Source of the DNA: Tuctoria greenei
Lineage: Eukaryota > Streptophyta > Magnoliopsida > Poales > Poaceae
Length of the DNA: 64,000 bases
Assembly (NCBI GenBank): GCA_036927565.1
Contig: JAYESD010000001.1
Coordinates: 283,599,560 to 283,663,559, forward strand
Direction of reading: 5' to 3'
Shown: piece by piece, positions 10,884 to 20,826 of the stretch
Position numbering within the stretch: position 1 is the first letter of the stretch
Layout of the letters: each line of letters starts with the position of its first letter
The notes under the pieces: generated by a model
Database searches by the model: none
What the model was told of the DNA's origin: nothing
What the model saw: the letters and a program-made list of their open reading frames with translations, nothing else
Made by a program: the position numbers and the translations under genes

Positions 10884-12334
10884 CTACTCCACCACCCGCG
10901 GGCACTTCTGCTGGGGGGTCTGCCGCTCCAGCCGGCTCGCGGGGATCGTCTGCTGCCTCCAGCCCTGCTCCGGTGCACCAGGCTGCTGCCACCGGGGTAC
11001 CTTGGGCCTCCATGCCCGAGGTCCCCGTAGCGGCTGCTGAAGCCCAGCCGCGCGCGCCGACAACCGCCGCCGCGCCCGCCAACGACTCCGCGTCCACCGG
11101 CTACTTTGTGCCAGCTGATGCTGTCGCGCCCTCCGACACTGCTACGTCGGCTGGCGCCACTGCCCCAGGTGCTGCCATCCGGGAGGGGGCCCTGGTCCCC
11201 GCCTCCCCAGTAGTCCTCCAAATGGAGGACGACATTGAGGAAGTGGGGAGGCAGGGGCCCGCTGCTACGGCGGAGTGTCTCCCCCTGTCCGAGGCTATGG
11301 CCGTGGCCTGCTCCGGCTTCCGGCAGGCCCAGGCGGCCCTTGCCCGGGAGAAAGGGCGGCTCGAGGACGAGGACGACCGGCTCCGGGAATGGGCGAGGAC
11401 CCTGGAGGCCCGGACCCTGCTGGCGAAGAGCCGAGCGGCACAGCGGGAGGCGGTCGTTCGGGAGGAGATGAAGATCCTCGAGCAGGAGCGCGACCTCATC
11501 GCCCAGCTGGACGCCGTCACCCAGAAGCTGAAGGCTGACGTCAAGGCAATCCACGCCGAGGCCAGCTCCCGCCTCCAGGCCTGCGAGGACCTTCAGCACC
11601 TGCTGTCCCTCCGGGAAACTGCTCTAGCCGAACGGGAGCTGGAGCTGGCGGCGAAGCAGGCCGAAGTGGAGGCGACCTGCCGCGGGCTCATCCTCAGGCG
11701 GGAAGGGCCGTGAGTCCGCACCGCCGAGTTGGACCACCGGGAAGCCGCCGTGGCCGAGGCGCAGTAGGCCCAGTCCGTCGAGCGCCAGGCCCTCCTGGAC
11801 CGCGAGCTCAACGTCGCCCTCAAGCAGGGTGACTTGGACCGCCGCGAGGCGGGGGTCGGCGAGCGCGAGAGGGCCCTGACGGCCAAGGAGAAGCGGTTCC
11901 TGGACGGCGGCCCCCGGGCACTGGCGGTGGCCCAGCAGGAGGTGGAGGAGCTCCGGGCGTCGCGCTCCGTCGAGGCCTGGAAGGTCTGGGAGTTCCTTGG
12001 CGGTGCCGACTCGGCGCTGGTGCCGCTCGGTTTTAGCCCGACGCGCGTGGGGGAGCCGGCGCAGGAGGTGAGTCAGGTGTTCCCGGTGCTCGACTCCACC
12101 AGCTCGAGGATGCGCTCGCTGGGGGCCATCCTTGACAACCAGCTGGACGCCGAGGGACGGATGCTGGTAAAGGAGGTGGCGACGCACATCCTGTCCTGCT
12201 ACCGGAGCTGGTACCCCGACGTCTCCCTGCAGTCGGTCCTCGAGGGGCCCATCGCCGAGAGGGAAGAGGCCGCCAAGTCTGAAGTTTCGGATGCGGTGGC
12301 ACTCATCGCCTCAAGGTTCCAGCAGAGCGGCTAA
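10884..12334 (+). pseudogene. Element A antisense gene, exon 2 (coiled coil and conserved C-terminus)
   Basis: One plus-strand frame runs to a TAA at 12332-12334, interrupted by a TGA at 11711-11713 and a TAG at about 11765. The first 110 residues are Ala/Pro/Ser-rich. A long charged coiled coil follows (EKGRLEDEDD, QREAVVREEM, ERELELAAKQ). The final block, EAWKVWEFLGGADSALVPLGFSP to about 12300, includes CYRSWYPD and GPIAERE and is conserved in B and D. Conservation of this end in three diverged elements argues that it was a real protein in the lineage. The two stops suggest this copy is dead. Confidence 0.75.
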
Positions 12335-12583
12335 GGGCTCCCCGGGCGTCTGTTTAAGTTTTTGTCTTTCTGTCTTTTGTCTTGTGGCTAGCTGTGATGA
12401 CAAACTCTTTATTTGTGTGATAAAAAATCTGTTTGTGGCGCCCTTTTATACTCAGCTTGCTTTTATTTCCAGCAATGTCTTCTAGCTGCTTGTTGTTCCT
12501 TAGCTTCCAGGACTTGCCGTCCCCCAAAGTATGGCCCCTGACAGGCGTGGCCAGTTGTTATGGGCACACCTGTCATACACTTA
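12335..12583 (+). other. 3' region of A's antisense gene
   Basis: T-rich trailer after the stop, with a weak poly(A)-like GATAAAAAAT near 12420. No gene was seen. Confidence 0.35.
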
Positions 12584-13532
12584 GGTGGTGTTTGGTTGAT
12601 GGGACAAAGTGGGATGGGATGGGACGGACCCATTTTTACTAGTGTTTGTTTTAGAGACGAAGAGGATAGAGTCATCCCTAAGAGAGAATATTCCTCTCAA
12701 AACTGGGACGGAACTATCCACTCGAATTTGAGCGGACGAACTTATCCCCACCGGAACAGCGTGAGGTTCCGTCACTCGTCGAGTTCTTGTGGCCAGCTTC
12801 GTCTTCTTCCTCGGCGTCACGCATGCTTGCTCGCATGAGCTGATCCATCAGCTGGGCGCCTTCCGCGTTGTCGTGTCGCAGTTGAACCCCTCCACCACCG
12901 GAGCCCATCTCGCCCTTGATGCCTCTGCCTGCTTCGCGCACCTGGATCTCCTTCGCGCCCTGCTCTGATGGACCCTCTTCCTCAACAACAAGCACCTCAT
13001 AAACGTCATTCGCCGTCAAGTACTGCTTCGCTCCTCGCGCCATGGGGTGTGGGCAAGACGCGCGCAGGCGTCACACAGATCTGGGCCATCTGGTCGTGTG
13101 TGCCAAGGTTTTCGTGCCCTACGGGACGGCGGCCACCGTGGCCATCAGGTCGTGATCAGAGATTCCGTGCCTATGCTCTCTGCATGCCCAAGTTCTTGAG
13201 AACGTGAATATCCTCAGCACCAGCGACCTTTTCCTTCGATGGAGAACGTGAATAGACTCGGTTGGGTCCCTTCCGTTGATTGAACGTCTTGACTTCAATG
13301 GACTCGCTCTACGTCCACAAGTAGTTCGATGAAATGCTCAAGGGACTACGAGTTAACAGGGCAGCTAACAGACTGTACACGCCGTTTATTTTCATCTCTT
13401 TCCATCCTTCCAATCAAACAGAAAATGAGGATCGTTCCATCCTCTCAAACATACAAATAATGGGATCATCCCATTATCAAAAACAAGGATAGATCCAATC
13501 CATTCCACTTTGTCTCCAAACCAAAAGCTACC
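12584..13532. mobile_element. PIF/Harbinger-like non-autonomous DNA transposon (949 bp)
   Basis: TTA target duplications flank it (12581-12583 and 13533-13535). Terminal inverted repeats begin GGTGGTGTTTGGTTGATGGG on the left and, read inwards from the right, GGTAGCTTTTGGTTTGGAGA. Both then continue ACAAAGTGG. TTA duplication and GG(T/G)..GTTTGGTT ends are typical of the PIF/Harbinger (Tourist) group. It carries a minus-strand ORF but no recognisable transposase. Confidence 0.75.
12714..13043 (-). CDS. Short ORF inside the PIF/Harbinger-like element
   Basis: It runs from ATG at 13043 for 109 codons. It is rich in Glu, Gly and Lys with no recognised domain. It could be a fragment of the accessory protein or a captured exon. 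It is entirely within the terminal repeats. Low confidence that it is translated. Confidence 0.3.
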   Translation of the reverse strand: MARGAKQYLTANDVYEVLVVEEEGPSEQGAKEIQVREAGRGIKGEMGSGGGGVQLRHDNAEGAQLMDQLMRASMRDAEEEDEAGHKNSTSDGTSRCSGGDKFVRSNSSG

Positions 13533-13599
13533 TTAGGGTTTAGGGCGGACCGGTGCAGGAGGAGCCTAGGATTCGTAGGTAGCATTGTCGTAGCTGAGT

Positions 13600-13965
13600 A
13601 TGCAGGTATGTCGACAGCGGCCCCCCTGGGGGTGCCGCCGGAGCTTCAGTTCTGCGGTGGCCACCATCTTTATGGAGAGGTCGACAGCCGGCCCCCTGGG
13701 GGTGCCGCCAGAGCTTCAGGCCAGCGGTGCCCGCCATCTTCAGCGAGAGGTTGACAGCGGGCCCCCTGGGGGTGCCGCCGGAACTTCAGGCCGGCAGTGC
13801 CCGCCATCTTCAGCGAGAGGTTGACAGCGGGCCCTCTGGGGGTGCCGCCGGAGCTTCAGGCCAGCGGTGCCCGCCATCTTCAGCGAGAGGTCGACAGCGG
13901 GCCCCCTGGGGGTGCCGCCGGAGCTTCAGGCCGGCGGTGCCCACTGTCTTCGCGGGTACTCTGAC
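13600..13965. repeat. 70-bp tandem repeat, five units (element A)
   Basis: CCCCCTGGGGGTGCCGCC recurs at about 13622, 13692, 13762, 13832 (with one change) and 13902, an exact 70-bp period. Each unit also holds GGAGCTTCAGGC and CGCCATCTTCAGCG. Homologous arrays occupy the same place in B (24360-25990) and D (55190-55450). Confidence 0.9.
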
Positions 13966-14725
13966 GGTGGTTGCTGGAATAACTTCCTCAAAGACCTGTA
14001 CATAGATCAAAAAAGAGAAGTAATTCTGTCCGCTGGTCACTTTACCCCTGCTCTTTTTGTAGTGTCGCTTGACTTACGATCCTCGGCTGACTCGTGGGGC
14101 TTGGGTAATTCAGTGCTTCTGCACCTAGGACTCGTCGTCCATACTACCCAAGGGTGGTCCATCTGGCCCCCAGTACTCGGCTGTAGCGCTGGGGAGGCAG
14201 AGCGCACAGGCTTAGGTTACGTGACTAGGCTAAGCAGGCTGTGGCCCTGGACCTCCCGCTCGGCGTAAGCCTTTTCCGGGGGAGACCATCTGGAGACACA
14301 GGCCCCCGAGTATTGGAACATCCGAGGCCCCAGGCGCATTGCAGGTACCTCAAGCAACCCCACCTGCAGTCCAGACAGCAAGGCTCCCACTATTGTTAAA
14401 GCAGGGAAAAAACGACAGCGCTCATGATAGATCACGAGCTATGGTGGGCTTACAGCAACATCATAAAAATTAAAGATAATTTTTGAATTGACAAACCCTA
14501 TACCAGATAGGACAACATTCTTTCATTGTAGTTTCTCATAATATGGAGCAGACTTTACACGGGGAATAACCTGACCTGGGTGTCAGATGAAGTCGAGTGC
14601 ACCTACTTAGGGTTCTGGACCACGCTAAGCGGAATGTGCACTCGGAGCCCCATCGCCTTATGCTAAGTGCTGTCCTGAGGCAGTATGTAACTTTTACAAT
14701 GAAATAACGTTGCCCCAACCCTGGT
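13966..14725. other. Spacer between repeat array and integrase of element A
   Basis: No gene was supported. Blocks such as GACTAGGCTAAGC (about 14223) recur in B and D at the equivalent place, so it is conserved element DNA. Confidence 0.5.
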
Positions 14726-16130
14726 CTAGGGGTAGAACTTACGGAGGTGCTCGATGTTCCATGGGTTGGGTAATCGCTGTCCATCCTCCGTAGCCAGGCG
14801 GACGCATCCTGGGCGGCAAACCTCTGTTACCCGGAAGGGACCCTCGCTACTAGGGGAGAGTTTGCTAGACCCTTCCCGGGAGAGTATGCGGCGCAACACC
14901 AGGTCGTCTACCTTTAGCTCCCTACTCCGCATGGTCCTCTGATGGTAGCGCCAGAGCGCCTGCCTGTACCGTGCATTTCGGAGAGCCGCTCGCACTCGTC
15001 CCTTGTCGACGAGGTCCAGGTCTTCACGCCGGAGCTGGTCCTGCGCGGCTTCGTCGTACCTCCGGGCACGAGGGGATCCCATGGTAATTTCTGGGGGGGG
15101 GGGGGGGGGCGGCCTCTGCCCCGTACACCAAGAAGAAAGGTGTTTCCCCCGTGACCCGACTGGTTGATGTCCGGCTAGCCCACAACGCACACGGAAGCTC
15201 ATCCACCCAATTTGCACCATGTTTCTCAAGGTGTGAGAATGTGCGAGTCTTGAGGCCCTTGAGGATCTCTGCATTGGCTCTCTCAACCTGCCCATTGCTC
15301 TCTGGATGAGCAACTAATGCATAGCAGACTTGGATCCCTAGGTCCTTGCAGTATTCTTGGAACGCTGCACTTGTGAACTGGGTCCCGTTATCAGTTATGA
15401 TTCTGTTCAGGACCCCGAACCGACAGACGATCGACTTGATGAATTTTACTTTGACTGCTTATTGATGGTGACAACTGGGGCGGCTTCCGGCCACTTGGTG
15501 AACTTATCTACAGCGACGTAGAGATGCCGGAATCCTCCGGAGACTCTGGGAAAGGGTCCCAAGATGTCCAACCCCCATACAGCGAATGGCCATGAGGGAG
15601 GGATCATCTGCAGCGCCTGAGCTGGTGTGTGGATCTGCTTGGCATGGAACTGGCACGCCTTGCATCTCTTTACCATCTCGGTGGCATCCTGGAGTGTTGT
15701 CGTCCAGTAAAAGCCATGCCAAAAGGCTTTACCGACCAACGTGCGGCAGGACGCATGGTTCCCGCACTCGCCTCCATGGATCTCTGCGAGCAGGTCGCAG
15801 CCCTCCTCCCGTGTAATGCATCGCAGTAGGATGTCGTTGGCGCCACGCCGGTAGAGATCCCCTTCCACCAGCGTGTACCTTTTAGCCATGCGAACAATCC
15901 TTTCTGCCAGGGCATGTTCTTCGGGAAGGATATTGTCTTTCAAGTAGTTCCGGACCTCTGAGATCCATGCATCAGGACTTGCTTGAGCCTCTGGATCTTG
16001 GGCGCCCGATAGCTCGGAGCCCCCGATGGCGCATACGATCCTTGGCGGACTCCATGGTAGCAGGGTCACCGGGACTGCCAGCTTCGAGGTGCTGGGCTTG
16101 CCCCCTTCGCCCGGTTCGACTGCTCGGGCA
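14726..16130 (-). pseudogene. Element A integrase
   Basis: Read from 16130 down. An HHCC zinc-binding module is seen (EIHGGECGNH ... KRCKACQFH, about 15650-15790). The catalytic core follows, with the first Asp in WGLDILGPF (about 15560-15584), the second in ITDNGTQF (about 15380-15400) and the Glu in HPESNGQVER (about 15290-15312). The C-terminal part has WEGPFRV-like SSEGPFRVTEV and ends NPWNIEHLRKFYP at 14729. The integrase inserts the cDNA into chromosomes. The frame shifts near 15446, and a run of 17 G at 15093-15109 breaks it again, so this copy cannot make an intact enzyme. Confidence 0.85.
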
Positions 16131-16558
16131 GTTGGTCGCGGTAATGTCCTTGCGAAGACTCCTTGGGGCACTGGGGCCCCTGTGGAGGCCTTCGTTGACA
16201 GGTCGTCTGCGACTGAGTTGTCGGCTCGGGGTACATGGCACAAGTCCAAGACTTCAAAGTCCTTTTCCAGCTTCCGGACGTGCAGCAGGTATGCTGCTAA
16301 TTGAGGGTCGTTGCAGCTGCACTCTCCTCTGGCTTGCTTGATGATCAGTTGAGAATCACCTTTAGCCAGAAGCTGTCGGACATTGAGGGTCAAGGCAGTC
16401 TTCAGCCCAAAGATTAGGGCTTCATACTCCGCCATGTTGTTTGTCGCCTTGAAGTCGAGGCGCACCATGTACTTGAACTGCTCCCCAGTCGGGGTGAGGA
16501 GCAGGACCCCATCCCCGGCCCCCTGCTTCCGCGAGGAGCCGTCGAAGTAGAGCGTCTA
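16131..16558 (-). pseudogene. Element A second (RVT_3-type) RNase H
   Basis: The minus-strand translation starts TLYFDGSSRKQGAGDG and continues with NNMAEYEALIFGL, GDSQLIIKQ and HVPRADNSVADDLS. This is the pattern of the plant/archaeal-type RNase H (RVT_3). A second RNase H of this type after the RT-linked one is characteristic of the Tat lineage of Ty3/gypsy elements. Metal-binding acidic residues are visible (YFDGS Asp, AEYEAL Glu, GDSQ Asp, ADNSVAD Asp). It is joined in frame to the integrase downstream. Confidence 0.8.
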
Positions 16559-17313
16559 GGGGGTCTCGGTGAAAACTGGAGCCTTGGGCACCGTTTCGCC
16601 GTTTTCCGGGCCCCCCGGGTTGCTTGGCGATGGGGTCCATTCGGCCAAGAAGTCCGCCAGTGCTTGGCTTTTGACTGCATGTCAAGGTAAGAACTCCAGC
16701 TCGAACTCAACCAGCTCCGCTGCCCACTTGGCAATGTTGCCAGTCGAATTGGGGCTGTGGAGTACGGTTTTCAGTGGGAAGGAGGTGACCATTGAAACCC
16801 GGTGAGCTTGAAAGTAATGCCGGACCTTCCTCGACGCTATGAGCACTGCATACAGCAGTTTGTGTACCTCCAAATATCTTGTTTTCGCTTCATGGAGGAC
16901 CTCACTGACGTAGTAGACTGGCCATTGGGAGGTCCGAACCCTCCCCGGGGGGTCTGGGGCTCCTTGCAATGCGTCTGCATCCTGGGGAATGTGGCTCCCA
17001 GGGTCTAGCTGGGCCTCTGGGGGTTGGGACCCGTAAGGCACTTGGTCACTGGAACTAACAGCGGGGGGGGGGGGGGGGGGGGGGGCTCTTCTAGGTTTGG
17101 GCCTTGAGGCTCGGCCTCCCCCTCTGGGGCTCCTTATGGTGCTTGTTGCGATAGTAGCTCTGGCCGCTCTGCAACCAAGACCATGATGACCACTTCCGTT
17201 GTTGCGGTGATGTACAACAGGAGCGGTTCGCCGGGTTCTGGCGCCATCATAATGGGTAGCGTCGTTAGGTGTTTCTTGAGCTCCTCGAAGGCCGCTTCAG
17301 CTTCCTCAGTCCA
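16559..17313 (-). pseudogene. Element A RT-linked RNase H and connection
   Basis: The translation WPVYYVSEVLHEAKTRYLEV, then ASRKVRHYFQAH and GNIAKWAAELVEFELEF (17041-16682), is the degenerate RNase H that follows reverse transcriptase in Ty3/gypsy elements. The upstream part (17042-17313) should link RT to RNase H. It holds a 23-G run at 17063-17085 and stops, so the frame is lost. Confidence 0.75.
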
Positions 17314-18197
17314 CTAAAAGGGGCCTGACTTCCGCAGAATCTTGAAGAAGGGCAGGGCTCGCTCAGCCAGTCTTGAGATGAACTGACTGAGGGCTGCCAA
17401 ACATCCTGCAAGCTTCTGCACGTCCTTGATGCGAGCCGGCGGCCGCATCAGCTCTATCTCCTTGATCTTCTCTGGGTTAGCTTCGATCCCTCGGTGCGAT
17501 ACCAAGAAACCAAGGAGCTTCCCTGCAGAGACCCCAAAGACACACTTGTCGGGGTTCAGCATCATGCGTGTCGTGCGCAGCTTGCTGAAGACTCGGGCTA
17601 GGTTGTCTAATAGGGATGTGCTGTCCCTGATTTTTACCATGATGTCGTCGACATACACCTCTACATATCTCTAATGAGGTCCCCGAATGTCTTGTGCATT
17701 GCACGTACAAAGGTGGGAAGAGCATTCTTGAGACCATAAGGCATGGAGACATAACAATACAGGCCGTCTACTGTTATGAAAGCAGTGTGTTCCTCATCTT
17801 CCCTAGACATAGATATTTGGTGAAAACCGGAATACGCATCTAGGAAACACAGAAGATCACAGCCTGATGTTGAGTCTACTATTTGATCTATCCTAGGAAG
17901 AGGGAAGGGATCCTTGGGACATGCCTTATTGAGATTGGTGTAGTCGATGCACATCCGGAGCTTCCCGCCAGCCTTGGGAACGACAACAGGGTTGGCCAAC
18001 CACCGTGGGTGATTAACCTCCCGGATGAAACCAGCATCGAGCAGCTTCTTGATTTCTTCACAGATGAAGTTATGCCGCTCGATGGACTGTTTCCTGGGCT
18101 TCTGCTGTACCGGTCGGGCGTCGGGGTAGATCTTCAGATGGTGCTCAATCACCTCCATGGGGATCCCGGGCATTTGTGATGGTTGCCATGCAAACAC
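17314..18197 (-). pseudogene. Element A reverse transcriptase
   Basis: The minus-strand frame opens MFAWQPSQMPGIP and contains WLANPVVVPKAGGKLRMCID, FPLPRIDQIVD, CFLDAYSGFHQI and MPYGLKNA (fingers and palm). After a one-base frameshift near 17660 it carries the catalytic MYVDDIMVK (17641-17658). FLVSHRGIEANPEKI and the thumb-side LAGCLAALSQFISR block follow. It copies the element RNA into cDNA in cytoplasmic particles. Both catalytic Asp of YVDD are kept, but the frameshift and the stop at 17314 disable it. Confidence 0.9.
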
Positions 18198-18440
18198 ATC
18201 GACGTTGTCCCAGTGGAAGGTGATGAGCGCGCATTCCTATTTGCTGTCGAGGTTCCCCGCGATACGGGTTGTCTGGGCAGCCTCGGAGCCAATCCTGACG
18301 ACCTTCACAGGGACGTCGTCGTCGTTGGCAGGTTGCACATGAGGTGCAGCAGTGGAGGCTTGCTGCGCCGGGCCTTGCTCTGTCCTACTCTCCTTCGAGC
18401 CTCCTGGGGCCGGAGCCCTCCCCGCTGCAAGTGCTTGGAG

Positions 18441-19181
18441 CTACTCCAAGGTTGACACTGCGGCTGAGTGGTCCCCTCTGATCCTGAGGACACCGGAAGG
18501 TGTCGGCATCTTCAGGACGAGGTAGCCATAGTGGGCTACAGCCATGAACCTGTAGAGGGCTGGCCTCCCGATGATTGCGTTGAAGGGGAGGTCGACGTCT
18601 GCCACATCGAATAAAACGCTCTCCGTACGGTAGTTCTCCGGGGTCCCGAAGGTCACCGGGAGGTGTATGTTACCATACGGGAGGATTTGCCCAGGTCCGA
18701 CACCCGAGAACGGGCTCGAGGGTGTGAGCTGGGACATCGGCAGCTGCAGCTTTCGGAAAGCCGCCGTGGTGATGAGGTTGAGGCACGCCCCTCCATCTAT
18801 CAACACGTGAAAGACCTTCACGTTGGCAATGGTCGGGGACACCAGCAGCGGGAGCACTCCTGCCCTTGCCATGTTCTTCGGGCAGTCTCAAGCGTCGAAG
18901 ATGATCGCCGTGCTCATCCACTTGTGGTGGGGAGCCGGACTTTGGGCGGGGGCCACTGCCCGACGCAGGGTTTTCACCGCGTTTCGAGACGTGGGGACGG
19001 TGGCTCCCCCGTAGATGACATGGAGGGTCTTGCGGCGCTCCTTATCACTGCTGGAGTCGGAGTCGCCACCCTCGAAGACGGCCTTGACCGCCCGCTGGGG
19101 TTCCTGGAACCCCATCTCGCTGTCATCCTCCTTCTCAGGATCAGCCTTCTGCTTGCCCTCCCTCTGGCGGGGGGGGTGCAC
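18441..19181 (-). pseudogene. Element A protease region
   Basis: The frame begins after the Gag zinc-knuckle area. It contains the family block RRKTLHVIYGG, then HVLIDGGACLNLI, with the catalytic Asp at 18795-18797 in an Asp-Gly-Gly context instead of the usual Asp-Ser/Thr-Gly. GRPALYRFMAVAHYGYLVLK follows. It cleaves the Gag-Pol polyprotein. One in-frame stop lies near 18888. The same Asp-Gly-Gly core is seen in F, and B has VLVDG, so it is a family trait. Confidence 0.8.
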
Positions 19182-20773
19182 CCTCCTGGCGCTGCTGCCT
19201 CTGTTTCTGTTCGCGGAATCGTTCCGCGAATCTCTTTACTTCCCGGCACTCGCTAGCACTATGGCTATTTGTACGGTGCACCGGGCACTTGAAGTCAGGC
19301 TCCTCGGGATCAGGCGACTGCCTAGGGCGCTTGTCTCGGCGCGACGCTCAGGCTCCGCCGGGCGCCATAGCCGCCATTGCCTGGGCTCCGGGCTTTGGCC
19401 TGTTCTTGCCAGTGCCCTTCTTCTTCTTCTTGTCGCTGCTTCTCGCAGAGGCTCCTTCCTCAGTCGGGGTGGCTTCCCTTGCTTCTGAGGATGGCTGGGA
19501 GTGCCAGTTGCGCCCCTCAGCTGCCCTAACACATCTGTCTGCCAGGGAGAACAGCTCGGAGACATCACGCACCTCGTGCGTGGCTAGCTTCTCGAGCATC
19601 TTCTTGTCCCTCACACCTTGTCTGAACGCAACGATAACCGATGCGCTAGCAACATGAGGGATGGTGTTCCGTACCTAGGAGAACCGCTGGATGAACGATC
19701 GCAGCGACTCTCCAGCGCGTTGTCTAACGGCGTGGAGGTCAAGCTCGGTGCTGGGGCACTTGTAGGAACTGCCGAAGTTAGCCACAAACTGTCGGCACAA
19801 CTCATCCCAGGAGGTTATGGACCCTTGGGGCAGGTTCATGAGCCATGACCGAGCTGGGCCGGTCAGGACGATGGGGAAGTAGTTAGCCATAATGGCCTCG
19901 TCGCCCCCTGCAGCTAGTATTGCAGTGGTGTAGATCTGCAGGAACTCGCTCGGGTTGACACTCCCGTCGTACTTCTCCGGCATGTGTGGCCGGAACTTTC
20001 GTGGCCAGACCACGAAACGGAGGTGAGGCGCTAGCGCTGCACACCCTTGGCTAGGGCTGACTGGTGCCGGCGGCGGCAGCGCATACCCCGGGAGAGCAGG
20101 CGGGCCTGCGTACACCTGGTGCTGAGGTGGAGTTGCATACGCCTATGCAGGAGGCGCGATGTACGCCTGGTGCAGTGGAGGCATAGCATGAGCCTGGGGC
20201 ACAGGGCCTGGCACGCTGTAATCTGCCTCGAGGTTGCGCCGACGTTCCCTCTGGCGCTCGATGGTGACTCGACAGTCCTCTCCGACACTGCGGCGCTGCA
20301 GCCCGGTTCTCAGATCTGTTGTTGAGATCCTGGTTGAGCGCGAGTGTGCCGTCCACCGGTCGACTGTCGGCGTTCGCGACAATGACACATGCATCGGCTG
20401 GGCATGTGTTTCCCTCGGCGGAGGTGCGTTGAGTGCAGCGGTGACGAGGTGGTCAACGTCATTGATCCACTGCTGAGCTGCTCCCTGAGGAGCATCCCCA
20501 GCAGGAGGAATGTGAAGTAGCGCGCGCTGCCGCGAGCGCACTCTCCGGGCTTGCAGCCGGTGGCGCCGTGATTGCTGTCACGGCCGGAGTACGTCGTGGA
20601 GTGGCGTGTCGGCCTGCAGCCGGCGAAGTGACTGCGGGGCGACGGGAAGGTCCTGACCTTCCTGCCCTAGAGCGGTATCCTGCCCTAGAGCGGGATGACG
20701 CCTGATCCCCCGCCACTGTCTATCGCCGCGACTGCGCCCTGGATGATCCGGCGTTGGATTGGTCGTTCACCAT
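19182..20773 (-). pseudogene. Element A Gag
   Basis: It starts at an ATG at 20773 (MVNDQSN), 33 nt inside the primer site; elements D and F also start MVNS. The N-terminal half is Pro/Ala-rich. The capsid-like Retrotrans_gag block is at 20030-19680 (KFRPHMPEKYDGSVNPSEF, ILAAGGDEAIMANYFPIVLT). A basic region KKKKKGTGKNRPK precedes the protease. It would form the virus-like particle and package RNA. At least three stops (one near codon 18) and two frameshifts are present, so it is dead. Confidence 0.85.
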
Positions 20774-20805
20774 TGCCACTGGTGGAGATCTTGACAGGGA
20801 AAAAG

Positions 20806-20824
20806 CCCCCTACCTGGCGTGCCA
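20806..20824 (-). other. Primer-binding site region of element A
   Basis: On the minus strand it reads TGGCACGCCAGGTAGGGGG, 2 nt from the 5' LTR. F has the same site (TGGCGCGCCAGGTAGGGGG), and B and D have diverged versions. It must start with TGG to pair with a tRNA CCA end; I do not name the tRNA. Confidence 0.75.
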
Positions 20825-20826
20825 AA

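Noticed and set aside
13600..13965. CRISPR-like array
   Set aside because: Head-to-tail repeats without unique spacers, in a plant retrotransposon.
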